From: Bacillota bacterium
Lineage (GTDB): Bacteria > Bacillota > Clostridia > Oscillospirales > Oscillospiraceae
Direction: 5' to 3'
Length of the DNA: 64,000 nt
NCBI GenBank assembly: GCA_029268085.1
Contig: JAJUHD010000001.1
Coordinates: 1 to 64,000 of the forward strand
This document shows positions 7,313 through 16,717 of the stretch, piece after piece. A program made the translations under genes and the position numbers. The notes beneath the pieces were generated by a model. It saw nothing but the letters and a program-made list of their open reading frames with translations, was not told where the DNA came from and did not search any database. The number at the start of each line of letters is the position of its first letter. The stretch's first letter is position 1.

Positions 7313-7470
7313 CAAACGTCCCGAAAATTAAAATTGTAACAATAAAATGAAATATATGAATTTTTCGGCAATTCAGAAAATGGAAGTAAAACGCGGTGTT
7401 CAGCAAGGCGAGGGGGGCAAGGAAGGAACTTAAGACAACTTGGAAAGCGTTTTACGCATCCCAAATCTAA

Positions 7471-7499
7471 AGCGTGCCGGAAATTACTTCCGGCACGCT
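7471..7499 (-). terminator. probable opp operon terminator
   Basis: A 12-bp perfect stem (7471-7482 with 7488-7499) and 5-nt loop lie 140 bp beyond the oppF stop. On the minus strand TTTAGATTT follows; on the plus strand CGTTTTG. It is the only strong hairpin in the right place to end the opp transcript. Confidence 0.6.
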
Positions 7500-7640
7500 C
7501 GTTTTGAGATTGTCCTGCATAAAAAGACTAATCCTGTAAAGGAAAAAACGCTTTGCCCAAGGGGCGGTGAGCGAGCTTAAACATTCATGAAGCCGCAGGA
7601 GGGGCCGAGATGCTGTTTGCTTCCTCGCATGGGAGGCATC

Positions 7641-8642
7641 TTATTTCATCAGATCAAGCTCCTGAAGCGTCAGCGTGTTTTTGTCCTTGGCTATGCAGTG
7701 ACAGGCCACAAAATGGTTCGGCGCTACCTCTACAAGAGGCGGCGTTCCCTTTTTGCATCCGTCGCCGCAGTAATTGCAGCGCTTCGCGAACCTGCATTCG
7801 TCGGGGGGCTCGATCGGTGAAGTGATCTCGCCGCGAAGCTGGATTCTTTCCTTGTTGCCGCCGACCTTAGGAACGAGCACCGCGGACAGCAAAGCCTTCG
7901 TATAAGGGTGCAGCGGGTTTCTGAAAAGCTCGTCTGAAGGGGCCTTTTCCACCGTCTGCCCCATATACATCACCATGATTTCGTCCGAGAAATAGTTTAC
8001 CACCGCAAGATCGTGGGTGATGAAAATATACGTCAGGCCTCTCTCGCGCTGAAGGGTTTTCAAAAGGTTCAATATCTGCGCCTGTATTGAAACGTCCAGC
8101 GATGAAACCGGCTCGTCGCAAACGATAAACTTCGGGTTGACTGCAAGCGCGCGGGCTATGCCTATCCTCTGGCGGCGGCCGCCGTCCAGCTCATGCGGGT
8201 ATGTGTTTATAAGGCGCTCCGCAAGGCCCACGGTTTCCATCAGCTCCACGACGCGGTTTTCGATGTCCGCCCTTGAGGCGCCCGGCATTATTTTGTTGAA
8301 TATGAGCGGTTCGGAAATTATGTCAAGCACTGTTTTCCTCGGATTAAGAGAAGAGTAGGGGTCCTGGAAAACAATCTGTATATCCTTCCGCAGCTCCTTC
8401 ATTTTCCGTTTATTCAGCTTGCAGATATCGACGCCTTCAAAAAGCACCTCGCCCTCGGTGGGTTCAAGCAGCCTTATGACGCAGCGGCCCAGCGTGGACT
8501 TTCCGCAGCCCGATTCGCCCACAACGCCAAGAGTCTTTCCCTTTTCTATCGAGAACTGCACGTCGTCGACCGCGTGCACGTAACCTCTGGCGGTTTTAAA
8601 GTATTTTTTTAGGTTCCGGACTTCAAGAAACGTGTTGCTCAT
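7641..8642 (-). CDS. oppF: oligopeptide ABC transporter ATP-binding protein OppF-like
   Basis: The second ATPase of an Opp/Dpp-type peptide importer, 333 residues, cytosolic. Visible features: Walker A GESGCGKST, Q-loop FQDPYSSLNPR, an ABC signature in the variant DGGRRQR found in many OppF-type subunits, Walker B FIVCDEP, the H-loop THDL, and the C-terminal oligopeptide/dipeptide-transporter domain with cysteines CRFAKRCNYC. The start at 8642 follows AAGAGGAGG and overlaps the end of oppD by 20 bp, so the two are translationally coupled. It is the last gene of the operon oppA-B-C-D-F. Substrate size cannot be predicted. Confidence 0.9.
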   Translation of the reverse strand: MSNTFLEVRNLKKYFKTARGYVHAVDDVQFSIEKGKTLGVVGESGCGKSTLGRCVIRLLEPTEGEVLFEGVDICKLNKRKMKELRKDIQIVFQDPYSSLNPRKTVLDIISEPLIFNKIMPGASRADIENRVVELMETVGLAERLINTYPHELDGGRRQRIGIARALAVNPKFIVCDEPVSSLDVSIQAQILNLLKTLQRERGLTYIFITHDLAVVNYFSDEIMVMYMGQTVEKAPSDELFRNPLHPYTKALLSAVLVPKVGGNKERIQLRGEITSPIEPPDECRFAKRCNYCGDGCKKGTPPLVEVAPNHFVACHCIAKDKNTLTLQELDLMK

Positions 8643-9675
8643 CGCCTTGCCTCCTCTTGATCCTGAAGCTCGGATCTTCATATCTGGTGCAGAGAATGGT
8701 GTGCGTTTCGCTGACCTTGCGCGGCTCGACACGTTTGGCGCTGCAGGCTTCCGTCGCATATTTGCAGCGCGGCGCAAATGCGCAGCCCAGAGGCAGCTTT
8801 GTAGGATCAGGCATCAGCCCGGGGATAGGCTCCAACTCGGCCTCCCTGTTTTCAAGGTTCGGCAGAGAATTGAAAAGACCTTCCGTGTAGGGATGCATGG
8901 TTTCGTTGAACACGTCCTCAAGCGTTCCGGATTCCACGATACGGCCGGCGTACATAACGGCTACCTCGTCGCACATTTTGGCAACGACACCGAGATCGTG
9001 GGTTATCATCACGAGGGCGGTGTTAAACTTCTTTTTGAGATCGTTCATCATGTCCAGCACCTGCGCCTGTATGGTGACGTCGAGCGCGGTTGTGGGTTCG
9101 TCCGCAATAAGGACGTGCGGGCTGCAGGCAAGCGCTATCGCGATAACCACACGCTGCTTCATGCCGCCCGAAAACTGGTGCGGAAACTCAGAAGCGCGCT
9201 CGCCGGGGATGCCGACAAGCTCAAGCATTTCCACAGCGCGTTCGTAGGCTTTTGCCTTCGAAACGTTCTCGTGCAGCCGAACGCTTTCCGCTATCTGGTC
9301 GCCTACCCTCATGACCGGGTTGAGCGCGGTCATCGGGTCCTGGAATATCATGGACACGTCCTTTCCGCGGACCTTCTTAAGCTGATTCTGCTTCAATTCC
9401 AGGATGTTGTAGCCGCATACATTTATTGTCCCGTTTTTGATAACGCCGGGAGGGTCAGGGACAAGATTCATTATGGAAAGCGCCGTAGTCGTTTTTCCTG
9501 CGCCGGTCTCGCCCACGAGGCCGATGGCCCGCCCTTTTCTAAGGCTGAAACTGATATCGTTGACGGCCTCGACGGTTTCTTTTTTAAGAACGTAATGCAC
9601 CACAAGGTTTTTTACGTCAAGCACGATATCGCTTTCAGCCGCGAGGCCGTTGTTTGTAATATTTTCGTTGCCCAT
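8623..9675 (-). CDS. oppD: oligopeptide ABC transporter ATP-binding protein OppD-like
   Basis: The first ATPase of the peptide importer, 350 residues. Walker A GETGAGKTT, Q-loop FQDPMTALNPV, signature FSGGMKQR, Walker B LIADEPTTALD, H-loop THDLGVVA, then the C-terminal peptide-transporter extension with CAFAPRCKYA, a region that carries an iron-sulfur cluster in some family members. OppD and OppF form the heterodimeric ATPase bound to OppB/OppC. The stop of oppC and the start of oppD are separated by 10 bp. Confidence 0.92.
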   Translation of the reverse strand: MGNENITNNGLAAESDIVLDVKNLVVHYVLKKETVEAVNDISFSLRKGRAIGLVGETGAGKTTTALSIMNLVPDPPGVIKNGTINVCGYNILELKQNQLKKVRGKDVSMIFQDPMTALNPVMRVGDQIAESVRLHENVSKAKAYERAVEMLELVGIPGERASEFPHQFSGGMKQRVVIAIALACSPHVLIADEPTTALDVTIQAQVLDMMNDLKKKFNTALVMITHDLGVVAKMCDEVAVMYAGRIVESGTLEDVFNETMHPYTEGLFNSLPNLENREAELEPIPGLMPDPTKLPLGCAFAPRCKYATEACSAKRVEPRKVSETHTILCTRYEDPSFRIKRRQGDEQHVS

Positions 9676-9685
9676 AGTTTTCCCC

Positions 9686-10576
9686 TTACTTTTTCAGCCG
9701 CGGGTCTAACGCGTCGCGCAGTCCGTCGCCGAGCATGGCAAATGAGAAGGTGGTAAGAACTATAAATAGACCCGGAAAGACTGTTATAAACGGAGCCGCT
9801 TTAATAAAGTTGCGTCCGGACGATACCAGAGAGCCGAGTTCCGGCAGAGGCACCTTGACTCCGAAGCCGATGAAGCTGAGACTGGCTATCTCCAGAATTG
9901 CTGTGCCCATTCTTGATGTCAAAGTCACTATTAAGGGAGAGAGCGCATTCGGAAGGGCCTGGGTGAAGACTATCCTGAAGTTTGACATTCCTATGGCCTG
10001 CGCCGCCTCGACGTATTCGTTGCCCCTTACCGTGAGCACGGACGCCCTCGACATGCGCACAAACATGGGGGACGCCGTTATTCCGATGGCGAGCAGAAGA
10101 TTCAATGTGCTGCTCCCCAGTACGCTTACTATGACCATTCCGAGAAGAATCGTAGGCACCGAAGACATGATGTCTGTCGTGCGCATGATTATAGTATCGA
10201 CCCTGCCGCCGAAAAAGCCTGCCAAAGACCCCAGAAAGGTGCCGAGGATAAAGGCCATGATGACAGCCCCGATTGCAAGCGAATAAGAGTACCGCAGCCC
10301 GTAAATAACCCTCAAAAACAAGTCGCGGCCCATTTCGTCGGTGCCGAACCAGTGTTCAGCGCTGGGAGGCTGCAGGCGCTGGACGGGATTCATTTTCGTA
10401 ACCTGCTCGTAGCTGATGAAAAAGATTCCCCAGAGCATGGTCAGAAACAAGATGGCGAGTACAATCATGCCGAGAACGGCTCCGGGATTGGTGCGAATCC
10501 TTTGCCATATCTCCGACAACAGGCCTTTCCGGTCGTATTTCTGGGAAATAAGGATTTGAGAAGATTTTTTGCTCAT
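9686..10576 (-). CDS. oppC: oligopeptide ABC transporter permease OppC-like
   Basis: Inner-membrane permease of 296 residues with an N-terminal OppC-type segment, one early membrane helix and the binding-protein-dependent transport domain (about 95-290) carrying the EAA loop (EYVEAAQAIGMSNFRIVFTQ region) that docks on the ATPases. HWFGTDEMGRDLF is typical of OppC/DppC. It overlaps the end of oppB by 4 bp. It pairs with OppB to form the translocation pore. Confidence 0.92.
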   Translation of the reverse strand: MSKKSSQILISQKYDRKGLLSEIWQRIRTNPGAVLGMIVLAILFLTMLWGIFFISYEQVTKMNPVQRLQPPSAEHWFGTDEMGRDLFLRVIYGLRYSYSLAIGAVIMAFILGTFLGSLAGFFGGRVDTIIMRTTDIMSSVPTILLGMVIVSVLGSSTLNLLLAIGITASPMFVRMSRASVLTVRGNEYVEAAQAIGMSNFRIVFTQALPNALSPLIVTLTSRMGTAILEIASLSFIGFGVKVPLPELGSLVSSGRNFIKAAPFITVFPGLFIVLTTFSFAMLGDGLRDALDPRLKK

Positions 10577-11523
10577 GTCGCCTTCCTCCTTTTTGCGGGA
10601 GCGAACCTGGCTCTTATTCTCGGATCCACCAGCGCGTATAACAGGTCGACTATTAGAAGCATGGTGATAAAGAGAATCAGGGTCAATATTATTCCGCCGC
10701 AGGCAAGAGGCGTGTCGCGCCGGTTGATAGCCTCAATGGTAAGCTGTCCGATTCCCGGCCACGCGAAGACGGTCTCTATAACAACAGAGCCGGCGAGCGA
10801 GAAGGCGAGCATCATGCCAACCTGCGTTATTATCGGTATTAGCGCGTTGCCCAGAGCGTGCTTTATTATGATCATCACTTCGGAGACGCCCTTGGCGCGC
10901 GCGGTTCGCAGATAGTCCTGTCTCAGCACCTCGAGCATTGCTGATCTTGTCTGTCTGGTAGTCGAAGCGGACATCATAAAGCCTGACGTCACGGCGGGCA
11001 GGACATAGCTGGCCAGTGTTCCGTTATAGCTTGCGGGAAAAATTTTAATATAGTACGAAAATGCAAACAGCAATAAAAGACCCGTCCAAAACGACGGCAT
11101 CGATATGCCTAGAAGCGCAATCCCCGTGGTCAGGTTGTCCCATATGGTCCCGGAGTGTAAAGCGGCGAAAATTCCGAGAGGAAGGGCTATCGCAACGCCT
11201 ATGCACAGGGAAACGAGAGCAAGGCGCAGAGTCATGGGGAACCTTGAGGTATACAGATTCCATACGGACAGGCCGTTAACCTGTGATTTGCCCAAATCTC
11301 CCTTGACTAAACCCAGCATGTATTTGCCGTAACGGTATATCATCGGCTTGTCAAGGTCGTATTGCGCCTTGAGCTCGTCGATGTCCTTCTGAGTCATCTC
11401 GCTCGTTATCATTGAGTCAACGACGGTGCCGGGAGCCAGATCCATCAGCGCATATATGATGAACGAAACGCATATTATCGTGGGAATAAGCCAAAGGATG
11501 CGCTTGATCGAGTAAATTAACAT
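10573..11523 (-). CDS. oppB: oligopeptide ABC transporter permease OppB-like
   Basis: Inner-membrane permease of 316 residues with six predicted membrane helices. The N terminus is of the OppB/DppB type, and the EAA loop (DYLRTARAKGVSEVMIIIKH region) and C-terminal VDLLYALVDPRIR are characteristic. Translation starts at the ATG at 11523, preceded by AAGGTAATGAC. About 160 bp separate it from oppA; that gap holds a small GCGGT/ACCGC hairpin that may protect the oppA message rather than stop transcription. Confidence 0.92.
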   Translation of the reverse strand: MLIYSIKRILWLIPTIICVSFIIYALMDLAPGTVVDSMITSEMTQKDIDELKAQYDLDKPMIYRYGKYMLGLVKGDLGKSQVNGLSVWNLYTSRFPMTLRLALVSLCIGVAIALPLGIFAALHSGTIWDNLTTGIALLGISMPSFWTGLLLLFAFSYYIKIFPASYNGTLASYVLPAVTSGFMMSASTTRQTRSAMLEVLRQDYLRTARAKGVSEVMIIIKHALGNALIPIITQVGMMLAFSLAGSVVIETVFAWPGIGQLTIEAINRRDTPLACGGIILTLILFITMLLIVDLLYALVDPRIRARFAPAKRRKAT

Positions 11524-11684
11524 TATGTCATTACCTTACCCTTTCAACTGTTCTTGCCGATTCTTTCTCAAGAGTGAAGAACGGCGCAAGGCATTCGTTG
11601 AGAAGACTGTCTCGCGCCGCCCTATTCAAATAGCAGTATATTTATTGATAAAAATGGATCACCTTTTTTGCGGTTTCACCGCTT

Positions 11685-13292
11685 CTATTGTATGACTTTG
11701 AACATATGGCTGAAATCGTGGTTGAGGCTCGAATAGACTCCTATGCCGCCGACTCCCTTCTGAGATACAAGCACATATGTCATGTTGAATATCGGGATAT
11801 ACGGCACGTCCTGCGCCACGAGCGCCTGGACCTGCTTGTAAAGCGCCTCGCGCTCCTTGGCGTCAATCGTTATGGCCGCCTTGTCGAGCAATTCCGTAAC
11901 CTTGGGGTTGCTGTAATTCGCCTTGTTGCCGACCATGTTGGGGTAAACGAGAGTTCTGACGGAAGAAGCGGAGAAGGACCAGGAGGATGAGTAAACTATA
12001 ATCTGATGCTTTTTGCCGCCGACCGGAGTGTATGCGGATAGTCCAGCGGGGTCGGTCTGATATATTTTTATCTTTATTCCGATCGCTTTAAGGTTTTCCT
12101 GTATAATCTGCGCGTTCTTGATATGGTCGTCAATTGCGCTGACTATCTCTATTTCCTGACCCTTGTAACTCGACTTGGCGAGGTACTCCTTTGCTTTTGT
12201 AAGGTCGTACGGTATCAAAGGAATGTCGTTGTTTTTGAATTCGGTGGCGTAGCCCCAGAAGGTTCCGGATTTGGGAGCCACGGCGTAGCCGTTTCTGGTG
12301 CCGGCAATCATGTCTTCCCTCTTTATGGCGTAGGCAACTGCCATTCTGAAGTTGATGTCGGACATAAGAGGATCAAGCATATTGAAGCCGATATATGCGG
12401 TGTTGTTGAGCGTTATGGGAACGCACTCATATTTGGGGTTTTTCTCGAGATCAGGCAGATAAATGGGAAGCAGTCCCATTACGCTGTCAAGCTCGCCGTT
12501 TTCAAGCGCTATGAGCTGCGCGCTCTGCTCGGCTATATTCTTGAAGTGGAGCTTTTCGGTGTAAGCTTTCACGCCCCAGTACTTGTCGTTGCGGGCAAAG
12601 TCGATCTGCTGATTGACCACCAGCTTTTCGACTTTATAGGGACCGGTGCCGATCCATGTGCCGTTTTTCGGGTCGGCTGTGACGGCTTTCCTGCTTATAA
12701 TACTGGTGGCGGGCGAAGAAAGCTCTTCAAGATAATCGAAATTGACAGCCTTGTATGTAAGAGCTATTTCATAGTCGCCAACGACCTTATACGATTCAAT
12801 TTTGCTCCATCTGTCAAAAGCCTGGGTGCCTTTGGATGTTTTTCCTCTTTCAAGTGTAAAGACTACGTCGTCGGCAGTAAATTTTTCGCCGTTATGGAAA
12901 GTGACGTCGTTGCGAAGCTTAAAGGTTATCGTCTTGTAGTCGGTGGTTTTCCATTCGGTTGCAAGCGCCGGTATGTACTTTCCCTCCGGGGTGAGCTTGA
13001 CGAGAGAGTCGTAAATATTGTTGCAGATCCAGGCTACCTGCGGCGTATAGAAAGCTGGGTTGCCGGGGTCGATTACAGAACAGGGTAATGCGTAAATGGA
13101 CATTTCCTTAGCGAGTTTGGCGCCTGCCGGAGGCGTCGCCAGGTTTACTTGCTTGGATGCAGCGGCGCTTGGTTTGGCGCTGGGGGCAGGGGTCGCTGTG
13201 GTTCCCCCTCCGCCGCCGGCGCAGCCGGCCAGAGTGGAGAGGACAAGAAGCACGCAGAGAATGACATAAACCATACGTTTTGTTCTTTTCAT
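11685..13292 (-). CDS. oppA: oligopeptide-binding lipoprotein OppA-like
   Basis: The extracytoplasmic substrate-binding protein (SBP family 5) of the peptide importer, 535 residues. The N terminus is a lipoprotein signal: basic MKRTKR, a hydrophobic stretch and lipobox LAGC, followed by a Gly/Thr/Ala/Pro linker. The family body includes LATEWKTTD, the VTFHNGEKFTADDVVFTL region and GTGPYKV, all typical of peptide and nickel binding proteins. The start at 13292 follows AAGGAGG. It is the first gene of the operon; no clear promoter was found in the AT-rich upstream DNA. Confidence 0.92.
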   Translation of the reverse strand: MKRTKRMVYVILCVLLVLSTLAGCAGGGGGTTATPAPSAKPSAAASKQVNLATPPAGAKLAKEMSIYALPCSVIDPGNPAFYTPQVAWICNNIYDSLVKLTPEGKYIPALATEWKTTDYKTITFKLRNDVTFHNGEKFTADDVVFTLERGKTSKGTQAFDRWSKIESYKVVGDYEIALTYKAVNFDYLEELSSPATSIISRKAVTADPKNGTWIGTGPYKVEKLVVNQQIDFARNDKYWGVKAYTEKLHFKNIAEQSAQLIALENGELDSVMGLLPIYLPDLEKNPKYECVPITLNNTAYIGFNMLDPLMSDINFRMAVAYAIKREDMIAGTRNGYAVAPKSGTFWGYATEFKNNDIPLIPYDLTKAKEYLAKSSYKGQEIEIVSAIDDHIKNAQIIQENLKAIGIKIKIYQTDPAGLSAYTPVGGKKHQIIVYSSSWSFSASSVRTLVYPNMVGNKANYSNPKVTELLDKAAITIDAKEREALYKQVQALVAQDVPYIPIFNMTYVLVSQKGVGGIGVYSSLNHDFSHMFKVIQ

Positions 13293-14035
13293 ATTTCGAC
13301 CTCCTTTTTTTGTGAAAGCACAAAAAAGTAATGTAAACATAGTGCTTTGCACCTATCTTTATAATATGTTAACATAGTTTGCGGCATCTTGGATATTGAC
13401 AGATATTACAAATATGAAATGCAAAATACTATCACATATTACAACAACGCCTTGGATATTTCGATATTTATTGTTAATTATCCATATTATGCATGGTGCA
13501 TATCAAAAATTTTACAACCCGGCCGCGAGCGTGCCCTGCTGCGGGTGAATACTGTGTTACAGTTAAGCGAGAAGAGACGGCTTGCCGCAAGCTCTGCGGT
13601 AAACGCCCTTCCGCTTCCTTTTTTTGAATGCTTCGTCTTGGCTCCGGGCATTAGAAGGGGCTACCGGGCTGCCTTCTTCCGCCGCGCGGAGGCAATTTAT
13701 AAAATATTCGCTCACGTCGAATCGGGCTCGGGGCGGCTTTTGTCATGGGGCCGCCTGGTGGCGGGGTTGTCTGTGCCCATGCAGGAAAAAGCGTTTACGG
13801 TCGCACGCTTACAGCGAGAATGGTGCTTATTAAAACCATTCCCCCCCGGCATACAGATTCTTCAAAATTCCAGAAATATCGATAAAAATCGAGCAAATTT
13901 GCACGCCAGCCATAATTTGCAGACGATTTTGAGTTGTAATGTCGGGTAAATTGATATATAATACACTAATAAGCCAAAAGTATAATATATATAAATTGTA
14001 TTTTGTGCTTTTATCATTTTTTACGGGGATTTGTT
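13293..14035. other. intergenic region between oppA and the glycan locus
   Basis: Divergent upstream region of 743 bp. The oppA-proximal part (to about 13510) and the rfbA-proximal part (from about 13860) are AT-rich, as expected for promoters. Between them, about 13515-13850, lies a GC-richer patch with open frames that resemble no protein family I recognise and lack ribosome sites; it may be a decayed gene. Confidence 0.45.
13934..13962 (+). promoter_or_regulatory. promoter of the surface-glycan operon
   Basis: TTGTAA (13934-13939), a 17-bp spacer and a perfect TATAAT (13957-13962), about 70 bp before rfbA. It is the only convincing plus-strand promoter before the long run of closely spaced glycan genes. 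Confidence 0.65.
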
Positions 14036-14911
14036 ATGAAGGGTATTGTATTGGCCGGCGGTTCCGGAACGAGGCTGTATCCGTTGACGATGGTCACTTC
14101 CAAGCAGCTCCTTCCCATTTACGATAAACCAATGATTTATTATCCCATATCGACTTTGATGCTTGCGGGGATAAACGATATTCTTATTATATCCACCCCT
14201 CATGATCTGCCTAATTTCAAAAACCTTTTGGGAGACGGCAGCCGATACGGGATAAGGTTTACATATGCCGAACAGCCGAGTCCTGACGGATTGGCGCAGG
14301 CTTTCATCATAGGGGAGTCTTTTATCGGCGGAGAAGGCTGCTCTTTGATCCTGGGCGATAACATTTTTTACGGCGCAGGACTCGGAGACTGTCTGAGACG
14401 GGCGATAAGCAATAAGAAGGGAGCCACCGTTTTCGGCTATTACGTCGATAATCCCGAGCGTTTCGGCGTGGTTGAGCTGGACAGGGACGGAAGGGCGCTG
14501 ACTCTCGAGGAAAAACCGAAAGCACCCAGGTCAAATTACGCGGTCACGGGTCTCTATTTTTATGACAGCAGGGTATGCGAATATGCGAAAAAACTAAAAC
14601 CATCCGCCCGCGGGGAGCTTGAAATTACAGACCTCAACCGCATTTATCTAGAGCAAAATGAATTGAACGTAATTACTCTGGGCAGAGGCTACGCGTGGCT
14701 CGACACCGGAACCGTCGACTCTATGATGGAGGCTTCCGAATTTGTAAAGGTGATAGAGAACCGCCAGGGAATCAAAATCGCGGCTCTTGAGGAAATAGCG
14801 TACCGGAACAGGTGGATATCGAAGGAGACCTTGCTTGAATCCGCGAAATTATATGAAAAGACATCCTACGGCGCGCATCTCCGTAATGTCGCGGAGGGCA
14901 GGTTTATATGA
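14036..14911 (+). CDS. rfbA: glucose-1-phosphate thymidylyltransferase
   Basis: Makes dTDP-glucose from glucose-1-phosphate and dTTP, the first step towards dTDP-deoxysugars. 291 residues, the usual RmlA length. Visible features: nucleotide-binding GGSGTRLYP (8-16), the lysine of TSKQLLP, GDNIFYG, and the C-terminal GYAWLDTGT. The start at 14036 follows GGGG at good spacing. It overlaps rfbB by 4 bp (ATGA). Neither rmlC nor rmlD (for rhamnose) is present, so the product dTDP-4-keto-6-deoxyglucose is probably taken by the amino-sugar branch downstream. Confidence 0.95.
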   Translation: MKGIVLAGGSGTRLYPLTMVTSKQLLPIYDKPMIYYPISTLMLAGINDILIISTPHDLPNFKNLLGDGSRYGIRFTYAEQPSPDGLAQAFIIGESFIGGEGCSLILGDNIFYGAGLGDCLRRAISNKKGATVFGYYVDNPERFGVVELDRDGRALTLEEKPKAPRSNYAVTGLYFYDSRVCEYAKKLKPSARGELEITDLNRIYLEQNELNVITLGRGYAWLDTGTVDSMMEASEFVKVIENRQGIKIAALEEIAYRNRWISKETLLESAKLYEKTSYGAHLRNVAEGRFI

Positions 14912-15927
14912 CTGTATTCATTACGGGCGGCGCCGGATTCATTGGCGGTAATTTTGTTCACTACATAAAGAGAAAATATCCGTCATACCGCGTTGTATGC
15001 CTGGACTGCCTTACTTATGCGGGCAATATTAAAACGCTGGACCCTTTTATAAATGACGCGGATTTCCACTTCAGCAATACTGATATTACCAGCAGAGCTG
15101 ACGTTTGCAGGCTTTTTGAGGAAGAGCGGCCCGATATAATAGTCAATTTCGCCGCCGAAAGTCACGTTGACCGTTCCATAGAGAATCCGGAAATATTTCT
15201 TAAAACAAATATCATGGGCACCCAGGTATTGCTGGATGCCTGTGTGAAGTACGGAATAAAGAGATATCATCAGGTTTCTACGGACGAGGTGTACGGAGAC
15301 CTGCCTCTCGAAAGGCCCGATTTGTTTTTTACGGAGCAGACTCCGCTGCATACTTCGTCGCCATATTCTGCGTCAAAAGCCGCGGCGGACCTGCTTGTGC
15401 AGGCCTATGTCAGAACCTACGGGATTCCCGCGACGATTTCAAGATGCTCAAACAACTACGGTCCCTATCATTTCCCTGAAAAGCTTATTCCGCTCATGAT
15501 CATAAACGCGCTGAGCGACAAAGCCCTGCCGGTATACGGAGAGGGCAAAAACGTAAGGGATTGGCTTTATGTGGAGGATCACTGCAGCGCTATCGATTTG
15601 ATAATCCACAAGGGGACTCCCGGGGAAATTTACAATGTCGGCGGGCACAACGAGCGCACAAACCTTGAGGTCGTTAAAACAATAGTCGGCATTCTCGGGA
15701 AAAGCGAAGATCTCATTACCTTCGTCAAGGACCGCAAAGGACATGACCTTCGTTATGCAATAGACCCGTCCAAAATCGAAAACGAGCTGGGCTGGAAACC
15801 GAAAACCGTCTTTGAGGACGGCATTAAAAAGACAATCTCCTGGTATCTTGACAACAAAGAATGGTGGCAGGAGATCATAAACGGGGAATATAAAAACTAT
15901 TACGAAAAGATGTATGGGAATCGGTGA
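14908..15927 (+). CDS. rfbB: dTDP-glucose 4,6-dehydratase
   Basis: An extended short-chain dehydrogenase/reductase that converts dTDP-glucose to dTDP-4-keto-6-deoxyglucose with bound NAD. 339 residues. Visible features: Rossmann motif GGAGFIG (7-13), the VSTDEVYG active-site strand and the catalytic YSASK near residue 153, NNYGPYHFPEKLIPL and the sugar-nucleotide-binding RDWLYVEDHC. It is translationally coupled to rfbA, and the exporter permease begins just after it. Confidence 0.95.
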   Translation: MTVFITGGAGFIGGNFVHYIKRKYPSYRVVCLDCLTYAGNIKTLDPFINDADFHFSNTDITSRADVCRLFEEERPDIIVNFAAESHVDRSIENPEIFLKTNIMGTQVLLDACVKYGIKRYHQVSTDEVYGDLPLERPDLFFTEQTPLHTSSPYSASKAAADLLVQAYVRTYGIPATISRCSNNYGPYHFPEKLIPLMIINALSDKALPVYGEGKNVRDWLYVEDHCSAIDLIIHKGTPGEIYNVGGHNERTNLEVVKTIVGILGKSEDLITFVKDRKGHDLRYAIDPSKIENELGWKPKTVFEDGIKKTISWYLDNKEWWQEIINGEYKNYYEKMYGNR

Positions 15928-15931
15928 GACA

Positions 15932-16708
15932 ATGGCAAACAGCTTAAAAAATATTGTTAAATACCGCTGGCTTATACAGCAGCTTGTCGGGAGAGATCTG
16001 AAAGTCAAATACAAACGCTCATATCTGGGTTATTTATGGAGCCTGCTCAACCCGCTTCTTATGATGATCGTAATTTCTACTGTTTTCTCATATGTTTTTC
16101 GATATTCGATAGAAAATTTCCCTATTTACCTGCTTTGCGGCTCCGTGATGTTCAACTATTTCTCCGAGTCTACAAATATGGCCATGACGTCGGTAATCCA
16201 GGGCTCTGGGCTTATTAAAAAGGTTTATGTGCCCAAATATATCCTGCCCCTGTCCAGGATAATTTCCAGCTTTGTGAACCTCGGATTTTCGCTTCTCGCC
16301 GTAGTTATCATGCTTTTTATAACCCGCACGCCGATCCGTTGGACGATAGTCATGTTTCCCATACCTATAATATACCTGTTTTTCATCAGCCTGGGCGTAG
16401 GTCTCTTTCTGTGCGTGCTCGCCACATATTTCCGGGATGCGATCTATTTGTATACGATATTCCTGCAGGCTCTTATGTATTTTACGCCCCTGTTTTACCC
16501 TGTCAGTGTTTTGCCGGAGAAGATCCAGTTCATTATCAAGTTCAACCCCATGTACCATATAATAACTTTTTTCAGAGACGTCGTTTTATACGGCAATGTC
16601 CCTTCCGTGAGAGACAATGTCGTTTGCATCGGGTTTGCGGTTCTGTCAATGCTTGTCGGAACATACTTTTTCAGGAAGCATCAGAAGAATTTCCTGCTTT
16701 ATATTTGA
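15932..16708 (+). CDS. polysaccharide ABC exporter permease (Wzm/TagG type)
   Basis: ABC-2-type membrane subunit, 258 residues, with six predicted helices. KYKRSYLGYLWSLLNPLL near the N terminus and NPMYHIITFFRD near the C terminus are typical of Wzm/TagG/RfbD exporters of lipid-linked O-antigens, teichoic acids or S-layer glycans. The start at 15932 is preferred, after GGTGAG; an in-frame ATG at 15914 lies inside rfbB. With the ATPase that follows it would move an undecaprenyl-linked chain across the membrane. Confidence 0.88.
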   Translation: MANSLKNIVKYRWLIQQLVGRDLKVKYKRSYLGYLWSLLNPLLMMIVISTVFSYVFRYSIENFPIYLLCGSVMFNYFSESTNMAMTSVIQGSGLIKKVYVPKYILPLSRIISSFVNLGFSLLAVVIMLFITRTPIRWTIVMFPIPIIYLFFISLGVGLFLCVLATYFRDAIYLYTIFLQALMYFTPLFYPVSVLPEKIQFIIKFNPMYHIITFFRDVVLYGNVPSVRDNVVCIGFAVLSMLVGTYFFRKHQKNFLLYI

Positions 16709-16717
16709 GGTATATTT

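Larger units (their letters stand above)
6811..7640. other. AT-rich intergenic region between yjiH-like and opp genes
   Basis: About 830 bp without a convincing gene. It would hold the promoter of the YjiH-family gene (none clearly identified) and the end of the opp operon. It contains an 11-bp stem-loop at 7285-7312 and a 12-bp stem terminator at 7471-7499. An 82-codon minus-strand frame at 7158-7406 lacks a ribosome site and recognisable content. Confidence 0.5.

Noticed and set aside
7158..7406. An 82-codon minus-strand frame in the AT-rich intergenic region
   Set aside because: Composition follows the AT-rich background (Phe, Ile, Asn, Tyr), no ribosome site, and it contains a stem-loop.
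7432..7450. A CcpA cre-like sequence near 7435-7448
   Set aside because: Matches the consensus only in the centre, with three mismatches in the outer positions, and lies downstream of genes on both sides.
8632..9756. A 374-codon plus-strand frame opposite oppD
   Set aside because: It lies exactly antisense to a well-conserved ATPase gene, has no ribosome site and its composition is that of a codon shadow.
13389..13949. A 186-codon plus-strand frame before rfbA
   Set aside because: It spans the AT-rich oppA promoter region, has no ribosome site, no recognisable domain and covers the glycan promoter.
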